From contig JACJYW010000010.1 of NCBI GenBank assembly GCA_020635955.1, positions 62,001 through 126,000 of the forward strand: a stretch of 64,000 bases of DNA. Reading direction: 5' to 3'. Below the pieces are notes generated by a model, which did not search any database, was not told the origin of the DNA, and saw only the letters and a list, made by a program, of their open reading frames with translations. A program made the translations under genes and the position numbers. The stretch is from Crocinitomicaceae bacterium. Its GTDB lineage: Bacteria; Bacteroidota; Bacteroidia; Flavobacteriales_D; Crocinitomicaceae. Within the stretch, counting starts at the first letter, position 1, and every line of letters starts with the position of its first letter. Of this stretch, positions 26,423 through 35,900 are shown piece by piece.

Positions 26423-27097
26423 TTACAGATCTTTATAGTCTTTCAGTTTATATTCCTTGGGAACATTGAATAGGCTATCAGGAATTTCTTTTGGTTCAAT
26501 AGAAACAGCAGTTGTAGTTGTGATAACATAGTCTGTGTAAGTTATCCTTTGTAGTATCATTCCTCCTATTTCTGGCATACCTCTGGTTACATTCGATAAC
26601 TCAGTAGTAAAATAGTATTCTGTACGAGTACTATTTTTTTGTGGATCAGAGAATTCTTCAACAACTTTGTAGCACTTATATCCTAGTATCTTTTTCTTTT
26701 CTTTGGTAAAAGTGATGATATCACCTTTAACAAGACTGTCAAGTTTGTTGACATCTTGACTTAAAATCTTCACTGCGGATTTAATACCCAAATCATAAAT
26801 ATTGAAGATTACAATTGCTGTATTACTGGTTGCATCATATATTTTAATGTTTAATTCCTTTTTCGAGTTTTGTTCTAATCGAGATTTGGAATTTTTTACA
26901 TACATAATAGATTTATTCGGGAGTCCGGATGTATCAATGTCATTAGAGGCGTTAACTATTTTATAGTCAATTTTAAACTTTACAATTCCCTCAAATTCAT
27001 TTTGTCCGAAAGTGTAGAAATTTGATAGGAATAAAAGGATAGATAAAGTAACTTTCCTAAAGTTCAATTTTGAAGAGAGGTATTTTAGCTGTATCAT
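26423..27097 (-). CDS. secreted hypothetical protein, DUF4412/GLPGLI-like
   Basis: 224 residues from the ATG at 27097; an in-frame start nine codons earlier lies inside the hairpin site. A basic N-terminus and hydrophobic segment (VTLSILLFLSNFYTFGQ) give a signal peptide. The mature protein begins FEGIVKFKIDYKI and contains ILGYKCYKVVEEFSDPQ and TEYYFTTEL, a pattern seen in DUF4412 and GLPGLI proteins of Bacteroidota, with unknown role. It is flanked at both ends by attC-like sites, as a single-gene cassette would be. Confidence 0.7.
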   Translation of the reverse strand: MIQLKYLSSKLNFRKVTLSILLFLSNFYTFGQNEFEGIVKFKIDYKIVNASNDIDTSGLPNKSIMYVKNSKSRLEQNSKKELNIKIYDATSNTAIVIFNIYDLGIKSAVKILSQDVNKLDSLVKGDIITFTKEKKKILGYKCYKVVEEFSDPQKNSTRTEYYFTTELSNVTRGMPEIGGMILQRITYTDYVITTTTAVSIEPKEIPDSLFNVPKEYKLKDYKDL

Positions 27098-27103
27098 AAT
27101 TAT

Positions 27104-27256
27104 GCCTAACGTCTGAGTAAACATAAGTATGCTGGCTATTCCAGCATACTGACGTTTACCGCCGGTTTGGAATGAAGATATATATTTTCACTGATATCTG
27201 AGTGAAAACCGGCGGTGATTGATGTTTACTTAGTATGTTGTGTGTAGTTTTCACAC
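27104..27256. repeat. attC-like nested hairpin, site 3
   Basis: GCCTAAC (27104-27110; fits the integron core RYYYAAC) opens a long nested structure: AGTAAACAT (27116) pairs with ATGTTTACT (27222); AGTATGCTGG/CCAGCATACT (27126-27150) is a perfect 10-bp stem; ACCGCCGGTTT (27158) pairs with AAACCGGCGGT (27206); TTTTCACT/AGTGAAAA lies inside that loop. The right end TATGTTGTGTGTAGTTTT plus CACACT shares the layout of site 2. Confidence 0.75.
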
Positions 27257-27899
27257 TCTGGCAAGAGTAGTTGCAGATTCCCGCCCCGGATCCTTCCCGC
27301 TCTGCAATGAAAACGGAGTTGCGAGTGTTGGTCCGGCGAGTTATGGGAGCCATCATGGACACGCTATTGGGAATCAATTTAGATCAGATCGGAATGGATT
27401 TTAGTTAGCACTAAAAGATTTTTTTACGTTCCGACTGATATGCACGGATTCATTAGATTTTATGAGTCCGACAACACATGGACCCGGATACTGGCTCCAG
27501 GTCTAGTACACGCCAAAATTTGCATTTGTCATTTTTGTCCTATACCTTCGCCCGCTCAGTTCTTCGAACGTACCACGTTTACAAATCGAGATTTGACCGG
27601 TGTTATCGCACCAAGAACTGATCCAGATGCCACTAACGTGGCTGGTGCCTCCGGTTCCATCCAATTCCCACTAAAATCTCCCAGAATCAAATTGTAGCCC
27701 AATACCACGCCAATACCGCGATTACATACAACATCCGAATAAAGCTCACTGCAACGAATTTACAGTAAGATAAGCCTATTGTTAAACGTCTATAATAGTT
27801 TGTAAATGGCTTTAAACGGATAATTTGTTTCAAGATAATGAAAATAGGTAAGCATTAAATACGGAAACTACGCAATTCCAAGATGTTGCACGATTTTGG
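27257..27899. other. gene-free stretch, possible decayed DNA
   Basis: No convincing gene was found here. A short minus-strand stretch (about 27593-27772) stays open for some 60 codons (for example VLGYNLILGDFSGNWMEPEA) but has no start and ends in an early TGA. It may be the trace of a gene or chance. The plus-strand frame over the same bases looks less protein-like. Confidence 0.4.
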
Positions 27900-28083
27900 C
27901 TTAGGGATTGAGCACTTCGACTGCGCTCAGTGCAGGCGAAATTGTTGGAGCCCTCCTGGCGACTTGCGAAAGCCCGGCCCCGAACCTTCGGGGAAAGCCC
28001 CAAGTATCCTCCCCCTTTCCTGGCGCTAACGCTTGGTCTTCAAAAGCAGTGCTTTTTCTCCCCTCCAAAGGGGGAACTGGGAT
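27900..28083. repeat. dispersed GC-rich repeat next to mfd
   Basis: Contains CTTCGACTGCGCTCAG near 27916, the small palindrome CCCCGAACCTTCGGGG near 27980, and GGAGGGGAG/CTCCCCTCC-like arms, all characteristic of the dispersed repeat class in this window. It ends within a few bases of the mfd stop codon and could help end transcription there. Confidence 0.6.
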
Positions 28084-31000
28084 TTAGTTTTCATCCTCCT
28101 CAACCGAAGCGGTTTCTTTCAGATGCTGCATTTTGACCCCAATGCGTTCTAGATTGGCAATGGCTTTGGAGACTGATTTTACGTTGCTGTAGATCAAACG
28201 CAATTTATGGTTGTGCTCGTTCATTTTCACATCAGGCGGGTTGGTTTGGATAAAGCCCAGCACCTGGGTAAAAATACTGGATTGATAATAAGGGGAGGTT
28301 TGCTTGGCTACAAAGTATCCGATCATTTTACCACCCTTAATAACGAGTTTTTCAAAGCCAATAGACTTGGCCAGCCAACGTAAACGAATGGATTTGATGA
28401 GTTCTTCAACCACCTCAGGCAATGGACCAAAACGATCTTCTAAACCGGCGCGGTAATTGTCTAACTCTTCTTGATTTCTTGTATTATCTAAATTCTGATA
28501 CAACAACAAACGCTCAGCTACCTGGTTCACATAAGTGTCAGGGATCAACAACTCGAGATCAGTTTCTAAAATGCAATCTTCCACAAATTCTTGCCCGTCA
28601 ACTGACTTATCTTCCACAAACAAGTGCTTGAACTCTTCTTCTTTCAACTCTTTGATGGCCTCATTCAAGATCTTTTGATACATTTCAAAGCCTATATCAG
28701 TAATAAAACCTGATTGCTCACCTCCCAGCAGGTTACCAGCCCCACGAATATCAAGATCACGCATAGCAATATTAAACCCTGAGCCCAGATCAGAGAACTG
28801 TGCCACGGCTTCTAAACGCTTGCGGGAATCAGATGGCAGTAGGTGCATAGGTGGTGCTATCAAATAACAAAAGGCCTTTTTGTTGGATCTCCCCACACGG
28901 CCACGCATTTGGTGCAGGTCAGACAAACCAAAATTTTGCGCCTGGTTAATGATGATGGTATTGGCATTTGGTACATCTATACCTGATTCAACAATAGTGG
29001 TGGCAATGAGTACATCAAATTCCCCGTCCATAAAGCCTACCATGACCTTTTCTAACTTGTTACCATCCATTTGACCATGACCAATGCCCACATTTACCCC
29101 AGGGCAAAGGCGTTGCACCATACCGGCCACTTCATGAATGTTTTGCACGCGGTTGTGTACGAAATACACCTGTCCGCCCCGTTGAACCTCATAAGATATA
29201 GCATCACGAATGATCTCTTCATTCAAACCAATGATCTCAGTATCTACCGGTTGACGGTTTGGTGGAGGGGTGTTGATGATGGAAAGATCACGTGCACCCA
29301 TCAATGAAAATTGCAAGGTTCTTGGAATTGGAGTAGCCGTAAGGGTCAAGGTATCAACAGACGATTTGAAGGTTTTCAATTTGTCTTTTGTGCCTACACC
29401 AAACTTTTGTTCCTCATCAATAATGATCAATCCCAGGTCTTTAAATTCGGTTTTTTTACCCACCAGTTTATGGGTTCCAATGATGATATCAGTCTCTCCG
29501 GCTTTTAGCTTCTTCAATGACTCAGTAATTTGCTTCTGAGACTTGAATCTATTGACATAGTCAACGGTACAAGGAAAGCCTTTTAGACGTTTTATAAACG
29601 TTTTATAATGTTGTAAAGAGAGGATGGTGGTGGGTACCAGAATGGCCACCTGCTTGGAATCACATACGGCTTTGAAAGCTGCTCTTATGGCGATCTCTGT
29701 TTTACCAAAACCAACATCTCCGCAGATCAAACGATCCATTGGAGATTCGGCTTCCATATCTTCTTTTACGGCAATGGTAGCTTTTAACTGGTCAGGCGTA
29801 TCTTCATAAATGAAAGAGGCCTCCAGCTCATTTTGCAGGTAATTGTCCGGTGAATAGGCAAAGCCTTTTTCGGCTTTACGTTGCGCATATAACTTAATAA
29901 GGTCATAAGCGATCTCTTTCACCTTGGCCTTGGTCTTTTTCTTGGCATTGTTCCAAACCGGAGAACCAATTTTGTTCATGCTCGGCTGGGTACCATCTTT
30001 CCCGGTATATTTTGAGATCCTATGCAGGGAATGGATGGAGACATAAAGAATATCATTGTCTTTATACACCAATCGGATGGCCTCTTGTGGCTTGCCGTTC
30101 ACATCAATTAATTCCAGCCCTGAGAACTGACCAATTCCGTGGTCAACATGCGTTACATAATCTCCTTTTTGGAGGTTATAGATCTCTTTTAGGGTGAGGG
30201 CCTGCTGGTTTTTACGGTATCCTTCTTTTAAACGGAACCTGTGGTAACGTTCAAAGATCTGATGATCTGTATAGCAGGTGAACTTAAGGTCAGTATCTAT
30301 AAACCCTTCGCTTAATGAAAGGTTGAGTGTAGTGAAAGTGACAGATGATTGCAGGTCTTCAAAAATGGAGTAGATCCTTTCTATCTGTTTGTTCTGCGCA
30401 GAGAGGATGAAGTTCTCATAACGGGCCTCTTGTTTATCAGTAAGGTCGTTGATGAGCATTTCAAAGTTCTTATTGAAGGCCGGTTGGATCTTTTGATTGA
30501 AGGTGAAAGTGCTGTGGTCAGATGCGTGCTTCGACAAGCTCAGCATGACCGCATTTTCCGAATCGTTGTTAGGCACTGAGGAGTCATCCTGAGCGAGCTT
30601 GTCCTGAGCATTGTCGAAGGGAAGGACCGAAGTGCCACCTGAACTATAATGATCTTTCGAACCAAATTCCACCACTCTGAAATCTTTCATTTGATCTTCA
30701 AACTGATTCTTTTCAAAGTACAGTTCAATAGGAGGGGTGTGGGCTACCGGTGTTTCAGGCAGATTTTCGTAGATCTCGTAGGCTTTTTTGTATTCTTCAT
30801 CCAGGGTGCCTTTAGTAGCGGCAAAATCTTTGATCCACACTACGGTTTTGTTGGATAGGAATTCCAGCAGTGTTTCCCTTTTCTCTTCTATCTTGAACTT
30901 TTGAATATTGGGTACCACCGTAAACCTTGTCATGGTCTTGATGGAGAGTTGGTTCACCGGATTGAAGGTTCGGATAGATTCTACTTCGTCTCCGAAGAAT

Positions 31001-31593
31001 TCAACGCGGTAAGGCTCATCATTAGAGAATGAGAAGATATCTACGATTCCTCCCCTTACGGCAAACTGACCGGGTTCATATACAAAGTCCACCTTATGAA
31101 AGCCGTGTTCAATGAGCAATTCATTGATGAAGTCAATGGAGTATTCCACTCCTTTTTTGATCTCCATAATGCTTTGGGCGAATTGCTTTTTGGTAATGAC
31201 CTTTTCAAATAAAGCCTGCGGGTAAGTGACGATCACGGAGTTGTTTCCCCTGTTCACACGGTCCATCACTTCAGCTCGTGACACTACATTGGCGTTATCG
31301 ATCTCTTCAAATTGATACGGCACTTTGTACGAGTGCGGGAAGAAGAAGATGTTTTGTGATTTGCTGTTGAGGTTGGTGATGTCATTGAAGAAATAGGCGG
31401 CTTCTTCTTTGTCTGATAAGATGAAAAGATGGAAAGCTTTGTGGTTTTGGAGGATGGCGTCTGCAATAACGGCGCGGCCTGAACCTTCTAGTCCTTTCAA
31501 TGAGATCTTGGCGGCATCATCAACCAATTGGGCGCAGATATCCCTGACTTTTTCAGTCTGGGCAAAGGCATCTCTGAACTCCTCTATCGTCAT
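28084..31593 (-). CDS. mfd: transcription-repair coupling factor Mfd
   Basis: 1169 residues. Mfd pushes stalled RNA polymerase off lesions and recruits UvrA. The UvrB-like N-terminal part (ILSDKEEAAYFFNDITNL, YEPGQFAVRGGIVDIFSF), the RNA polymerase interaction domain (KGDYVTHVDHGIGQFSGLEL), and the translocase motifs (ICGDVGFGKTEIAIRAAF; IIIDEEQKFGV; LTATPIPRTLQFSL; MRGRVGRS) are all present, with the C-terminal TRCF domain. Residues about 319-357 (FDNAQDKLAQDDSS ... AVMLSLSKHAS) are encoded by a dispersed genomic repeat inserted in frame between the N-terminal part and the polymerase-binding domain. Confidence 0.95.
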   Translation of the reverse strand: MTIEEFRDAFAQTEKVRDICAQLVDDAAKISLKGLEGSGRAVIADAILQNHKAFHLFILSDKEEAAYFFNDITNLNSKSQNIFFFPHSYKVPYQFEEIDNANVVSRAEVMDRVNRGNNSVIVTYPQALFEKVITKKQFAQSIMEIKKGVEYSIDFINELLIEHGFHKVDFVYEPGQFAVRGGIVDIFSFSNDEPYRVEFFGDEVESIRTFNPVNQLSIKTMTRFTVVPNIQKFKIEEKRETLLEFLSNKTVVWIKDFAATKGTLDEEYKKAYEIYENLPETPVAHTPPIELYFEKNQFEDQMKDFRVVEFGSKDHYSSGGTSVLPFDNAQDKLAQDDSSVPNNDSENAVMLSLSKHASDHSTFTFNQKIQPAFNKNFEMLINDLTDKQEARYENFILSAQNKQIERIYSIFEDLQSSVTFTTLNLSLSEGFIDTDLKFTCYTDHQIFERYHRFRLKEGYRKNQQALTLKEIYNLQKGDYVTHVDHGIGQFSGLELIDVNGKPQEAIRLVYKDNDILYVSIHSLHRISKYTGKDGTQPSMNKIGSPVWNNAKKKTKAKVKEIAYDLIKLYAQRKAEKGFAYSPDNYLQNELEASFIYEDTPDQLKATIAVKEDMEAESPMDRLICGDVGFGKTEIAIRAAFKAVCDSKQVAILVPTTILSLQHYKTFIKRLKGFPCTVDYVNRFKSQKQITESLKKLKAGETDIIIGTHKLVGKKTEFKDLGLIIIDEEQKFGVGTKDKLKTFKSSVDTLTLTATPIPRTLQFSLMGARDLSIINTPPPNRQPVDTEIIGLNEEIIRDAISYEVQRGGQVYFVHNRVQNIHEVAGMVQRLCPGVNVGIGHGQMDGNKLEKVMVGFMDGEFDVLIATTIVESGIDVPNANTIIINQAQNFGLSDLHQMRGRVGRSNKKAFCYLIAPPMHLLPSDSRKRLEAVAQFSDLGSGFNIAMRDLDIRGAGNLLGGEQSGFITDIGFEMYQKILNEAIKELKEEEFKHLFVEDKSVDGQEFVEDCILETDLELLIPDTYVNQVAERLLLYQNLDNTRNQEELDNYRAGLEDRFGPLPEVVEELIKSIRLRWLAKSIGFEKLVIKGGKMIGYFVAKQTSPYYQSSIFTQVLGFIQTNPPDVKMNEHNHKLRLIYSNVKSVSKAIANLERIGVKMQHLKETASVEEDEN
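30525..30637. repeat. dispersed palindromic repeat inserted in frame in mfd
   Basis: Arms CTTCGACAAGCTCAGCATGA (from 30529) and GTCATCCTGAG ... TGTCGAAG (30583-30619) are inverted copies of the repeat seen between genes, for example at 53496-53559. In the mfd frame they read MLSLSKHA and LPFDNAQDKLAQDD, well-known translations of this type of repeat. The reading frame of mfd stays open through the insert. Confidence 0.9.
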
Positions 31594-31623
31594 TGTGGGG
31601 TAAAGTTAGTTATTATCCATGGG

Positions 31624-31712
31624 GTCATTTCGAACGAAGTGAGAAATCTTTGGGATTTTGTGCACGGCTGTCTAAAGATTTCTCGACTTCACTTCGTTTC
31701 GCTCGAAATGAC
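31624..31712. repeat. dispersed palindromic repeat unit (GTCATTTCGA type)
   Basis: Starts GTCATTTCGAACGAAGTGAG, has AAATCTTTGGGATTTTGTGC in the middle, and ends in the inverted arm CACTTCGTTTCGCTCGAAAT plus GAC. It forms part of the 500-base gene-free gap upstream of mfd together with the elements at 31812 and 31943. No gene is seen in that gap. Confidence 0.8.
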
Positions 31713-31811
31713 ATTAAGGAATATTATTGGCATCTACTTTTTTCCATTGATGAAAAAAGTAGCAAAAAAATCTAGCGACTGATCCACACCTGCTAAAACT
31801 AATCCCTCAAA

Positions 31812-31913
31812 CCTAAGCTGCAAATATTTTTTGGCAAAGCCCATTTCCTGGGGCCAAAAAATCGGCTGCAGCTTTTGACGGTTTTTGCGGGGTAGTTTTT
31901 ACCCAGGCTTAGG
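31812..31913. repeat. second class of inverted-repeat element
   Basis: CCTAAGCTGCAAATATTTTT plus TGGC (31812-31835) pairs with GCCAAAAAATCGGCTGCAGC (31853-31872), and an outer pair CCTAAGC/GCTTAGG (31907-31913) encloses it. The sequence differs from the GTCATTTCGA family next to it. It looks like a long RNA or DNA hairpin; a function is not evident. Confidence 0.65.
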
Positions 31914-31942
31914 AGATGTAGCGGGGAGGTGTGATTTTAATT

Positions 31943-32021
31943 GTCATTTCGAACGAAGTGAGAAATCTTAAGAGTTTTGTGCAAAGAAGTCTGAAGATCT
32001 CTCCGCTTCGGTCGAGATGAC
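31943..32021. repeat. dispersed palindromic repeat unit (GTCATTTCGA type)
   Basis: Starts GTCATTTCGAACGAAGTGAG and ends CTCCGCTTCGGTCGAGATGA plus C, about 79 bases. Its right half is nearly identical to that of the unit at 32722-32821, so the units flanking the next gene are recent copies of each other. Confidence 0.8.
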
Positions 32022-32094
32022 ATTCTCCTTTTTTGTTATTTACGAAAGCGCAGTAGATAGCCGCGGTGGGGTGACAAATTGTTAACTTAGGCAC

Positions 32095-32712
32095 ATGAAC
32101 CCAGAAGTAAAAGTTGTATTAAGAGAGATATTTACCAAGGCTATTTTAAAGAATGTACTGATAGCAGGAGCTGTAATCTTTCTGCATTATTTGGTGATTG
32201 GTACGTGGGCTTATCAGTCTTTTGAGATCAAACCTGTTGTAAGAATTGCTATTTCAGTTGGTTTGGTGGCATCATTCACATCCTTTGTTTGGTCGGTTTG
32301 GGCAGCCAGAGCAATAACCATAGATGGATATAGAATCCTGCATGAGAAATATGTGAAGTATTGGGTGAAAGACTATTGTGATAAGCAGGCAGAATTGATT
32401 TTGAAAGAAGGTTCTCCTACTGATGGTTTGTTCATAGATGAATTGCGAAAATGGTTGTTGGACAAAGCCCAGAAAGTATCACCTAAAGTATATCAATGGG
32501 TAAAGTTTATACTTCGAAAATTCAAAGTCATGCATATCATGGACACTATTGAAAATTACCGCAATCAAAATGATAGGGAAGGATTATCGAACTATTTGAA
32601 TGATATGGTTTGTCAGGCGTTGATGGAAAGGGTTGACGCCATTGTACCTGCTTTTATCAAATATTTAATTCCGTTCACTATTGGGTCGGTGATTGCAATT
32701 TGGTTTATTTAA
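32095..32712 (+). CDS. hypothetical membrane protein
   Basis: 205 residues. Two N-terminal membrane helices (LIAGAVIFLHYLVIGTWAY and IAISVGLVASFTSFVWSVWA) are followed by about 110 cytoplasmic residues rich in Lys and aromatic residues (YVKYWVKDYCDKQAELIL), and a last hydrophobic helix (FIKYLIPFTIGSVIAIWFI) at the very C-terminus. No family is recognised. It stands alone between two copies of the same dispersed repeat. Confidence 0.7.
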   Translation: MNPEVKVVLREIFTKAILKNVLIAGAVIFLHYLVIGTWAYQSFEIKPVVRIAISVGLVASFTSFVWSVWAARAITIDGYRILHEKYVKYWVKDYCDKQAELILKEGSPTDGLFIDELRKWLLDKAQKVSPKVYQWVKFILRKFKVMHIMDTIENYRNQNDREGLSNYLNDMVCQALMERVDAIVPAFIKYLIPFTIGSVIAIWFI

Positions 32713-32721
32713 TTACCAATT

Positions 32722-32821
32722 GTCATTTCGAACGAATTGAGAAACGTGAGTTCAGCGCAGCCAAATCTTTGGGAATTTGTGCAAAGAAGTCTGAAGATCT
32801 CTCCGCTTCGGTCGAGATGAC
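32722..32821. repeat. dispersed palindromic repeat unit (GTCATTTCGA type)
   Basis: Starts GTCATTTCGAACGAATTGAG directly after the preceding gene and ends CTTCGGTCGAGATGAC. A small palindrome TCCCGAAACTTCGGGA follows near 32852. Together these fill the gap between the membrane protein gene and the convergent phosphatase gene. Confidence 0.8.
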
Positions 32822-32951
32822 AAGGGGGGAGTTATGAGGTTTGTTCGAGTGATCCCGAAACTTCGGGATTGTATCGAGAACACACTGTTAAACGCGAACT
32901 CCGATTATACAAACCACCGCAGTGGCGGGATGGTATCATGACGGAGACGGG

Positions 32952-35900
32952 TTATACCCTTACTCCTATGATACACACATCATCTAACTGCTCTAGATCA
33001 CCCTTCCATTGATTGAAGTGTTCTCTTAATTTGCGTTCCTGATCTTTCATAGGTAAACCTGAGAGATCTTGAAGCAGTTTTTTCAGTGATTTGTATTTGA
33101 ACTTCTTCCCTTTATCGCCGCCAAACTGGTCAGGATATCCATCTGTAAAGGTATAGACGATATCACCTTTTTGAAGCTGAACTTCGGTTTGTGTGAAAGG
33201 AGTTTGATCAAAGCTGTGTTTACCCACCGGCATTTTATCTGCTTTGAATTCGATCAATTCATCATTTCTGATGATCCATATTCCATTATGTGCCGCAGCA
33301 TAGCTCAACTTGAGATTTTTCAGATCGAATTTAACCAGTGAGCAGTCCATACCATCTTTACCACCTTCTGCAGATCCATCCTTAGCCAGGGTCTCAATAA
33401 CCTTCTTACGGGTGAAATCAAGCACAGCCGCAGGCTCATGCAATCCTTCACTTTCAGTGGCTTTCTCTAAACATGAAATGTTCAGCATACTCATGATAGC
33501 ACCCGGAACACCATGTCCTGTACTATCAGCATTCACCACCAGGAAGGTACCATCTGATGCCGGAGTGGCCCAATAAAAGTCACCGGATACAATATCTTTT
33601 GGTTGGAAGTAAACAAAGTAATCCTTCAAATGCTCGTTCAACATCTGATCAGTAGCCATCAATGATTTTTGAATACGTTGCGCATAGTTGATACTGTCCA
33701 GGATCTCTACTTGCTTTTCTTCAATGATGTGTTTTTGTTGTTCGATCTCAAAGGTTCTTTGCATTACAGTGTATTCCAACTCTTCTTTTCGTTTGCGCAA
33801 TTGTCTGTTTCGCAATCTGAAGATCAGATAAATAGCATAGATCAATATTCCTGCAACAAGAATTCTGAACCACCATCTTTGCCAGAAAGGCGGACGGATC
33901 TCAAATTGATAAGAAGTAATTGGTCCCCACTCATTATTGGCCAAACGGGCCTGAACCTGGAATTCATAGTTTCCGGCTGGCAGATTTGTAAAACTAGCTT
34001 CCGCCTCATTAGTAGGTTTTACCCAGTCATCATGGAATCCTTTGAGCCAGTATCTGTATTTTAAATGATGGGTTGGATTACCTTTTAAACTTCCGTATTT
34101 AATTGAAATACTGCTCATATCAAAAGGTAAACTCATTGACTGAGGTACATTAAAGTAATCGGTGGCCTGCCCAAGCTCGGCTTTATCAAGAGCAATGTTA
34201 CCAGTGTCATCAAGATCAACAAAATTGATATGATCTGTGAGGATGGAAATGTCCGTAATGGTGACTTCAGGGGATCCATACTGGTGCTCGAAACGATCGA
34301 GGTTCAATGAGATCAAACTTTGTGTGGTGGCCCACCAAATGGTATTAGATGAATCAATGGCCACTCCTTTCGAAATAAAAGAAGTCGCAGATAATCCATC
34401 TCTTGCATTGAAGTTTGTTATTGAATAATCATTCTCTCCTTCTGCATTCTTGATCATCATGTTCAAACCGTTGCTGCTACCCACCCATAATCTGCCTGAC
34501 TTATCCTGAATGATACTGGTAGTAAGGTCGTAACTTAAACCGTCTTGTGTAGTAAAGACTTTGTAATCATCACCCTGTTTAAGAATTAGACCGTCTTTAC
34601 TGGTCATCCAGAAATTACCTTCTCGATCCTCATAGAATTGGGTGATATAATCTGACGGGAAACCACAACGACTATTTAAATGCTCTATTTTGCCATCTTT
34701 GATCACACTGATCCCTATAGCATTCATATAAGCAATGTACATGGTGCCTTCCTTATCTATGTAGATGTCTCGAAGGCCATTGTGTAACAAGCCGGACTTT
34801 TGAGTGTAACGCTCAATAGAACCGTAATCTGACTTATCCTCATTTAGCTTGAAACAGTAAATACCGTGAACATCATCTGCTGTCCAGAGATTTCCAACAT
34901 CATCTTTCAGGATAGATCGCGTATTCCAAACGTGATAACCAGCTTCACGAGAAATGTGATATTTTTTATCGAATTCAACCGTATCAATGGCTGAAGGTAT
35001 CATGAATTGTACACCTCCCTGATGTATTCCTGTTGCCAGGTTACCAAAATGATCTCTTTCCATATCGAGCACAATGCTTCCCGGCTGATATCTTTCAAAG
35101 CGTTTACCATCAAAGAGAAAGAAACCATCTGTCCAGGTACTGATCAATAAATTACCGTTTGGTGAAACAGAAAGACCGGTTACTGATTTGTCTGAAAGTC
35201 CATCTTTGGTGGTCATATTCTTGAAGCTTTCAGGAACGATCTTAGTGACTCCCTGAGATGTTCCGGCCCAGATGTTTCCTTTACTATCTTCGATCATGGT
35301 GAACACAATGTTAGAGCTCAAGCCAACTTCTTCAGTATATCCTATAAATTCAGAACCATTGTCATAACTGATCCCGGCATCTTGCATACTATACCAGAAA
35401 TTTCCTCTCGAATCCTGTAATCCGCAAGACATAGAGAAAAAGTTAATACCCGTCTTTGGATTGAAATGTAAACTGGTAGAATCATTAATGATGTGATGAA
35501 CTCCGCCATTGTAACTCACGGTCCATAGGTCTCCATTGACATCATTAAAGGTATTCAGGGTCATGGTTGATCCGAAGAAATTGACCTGCACTTTTTCCTT
35601 ATACCTTACACTGTAGTTTTCTTTGAAATGTAATACTTCGGGTCTTTGGTGGGCTGATGAGATAAAGAGATCACCACTATGATCAAAACCTATGCAGAAA
35701 TTATCATTCTTTTGAAGACCTCTTTCCTGCGTGTATCTGAAAAAGGTCTTGCCGTCATATTTTATTACGCCACCATTATCACAAAGAAACCAGACATTAT
35801 TGTCTTTATCTTTTCTCATTCCAAAAGGCGAATTGGTAGTTAAACCATTGGTTTCATTATAGATCTCAAGATGGTCGCCATCATAGATCATTAAGCCTTC

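Noticed and set aside
25003..27256. A complete integron
   Set aside because: No integrase gene or attI site is in the window; only the sites and cassette-like genes are seen, so the claim is limited to attC-like sites.
27440..27697. 85-codon frame on the plus strand in the gap before mfd
   Set aside because: No domain, no signal, odd composition; the opposite strand looks slightly more protein-like.
33669..34064. 131-codon plus-strand frame inside the propeller-SpoIIE gene
   Set aside because: It lies fully antisense to the membrane and Y_Y_Y regions of a strong gene and has no features of its own.
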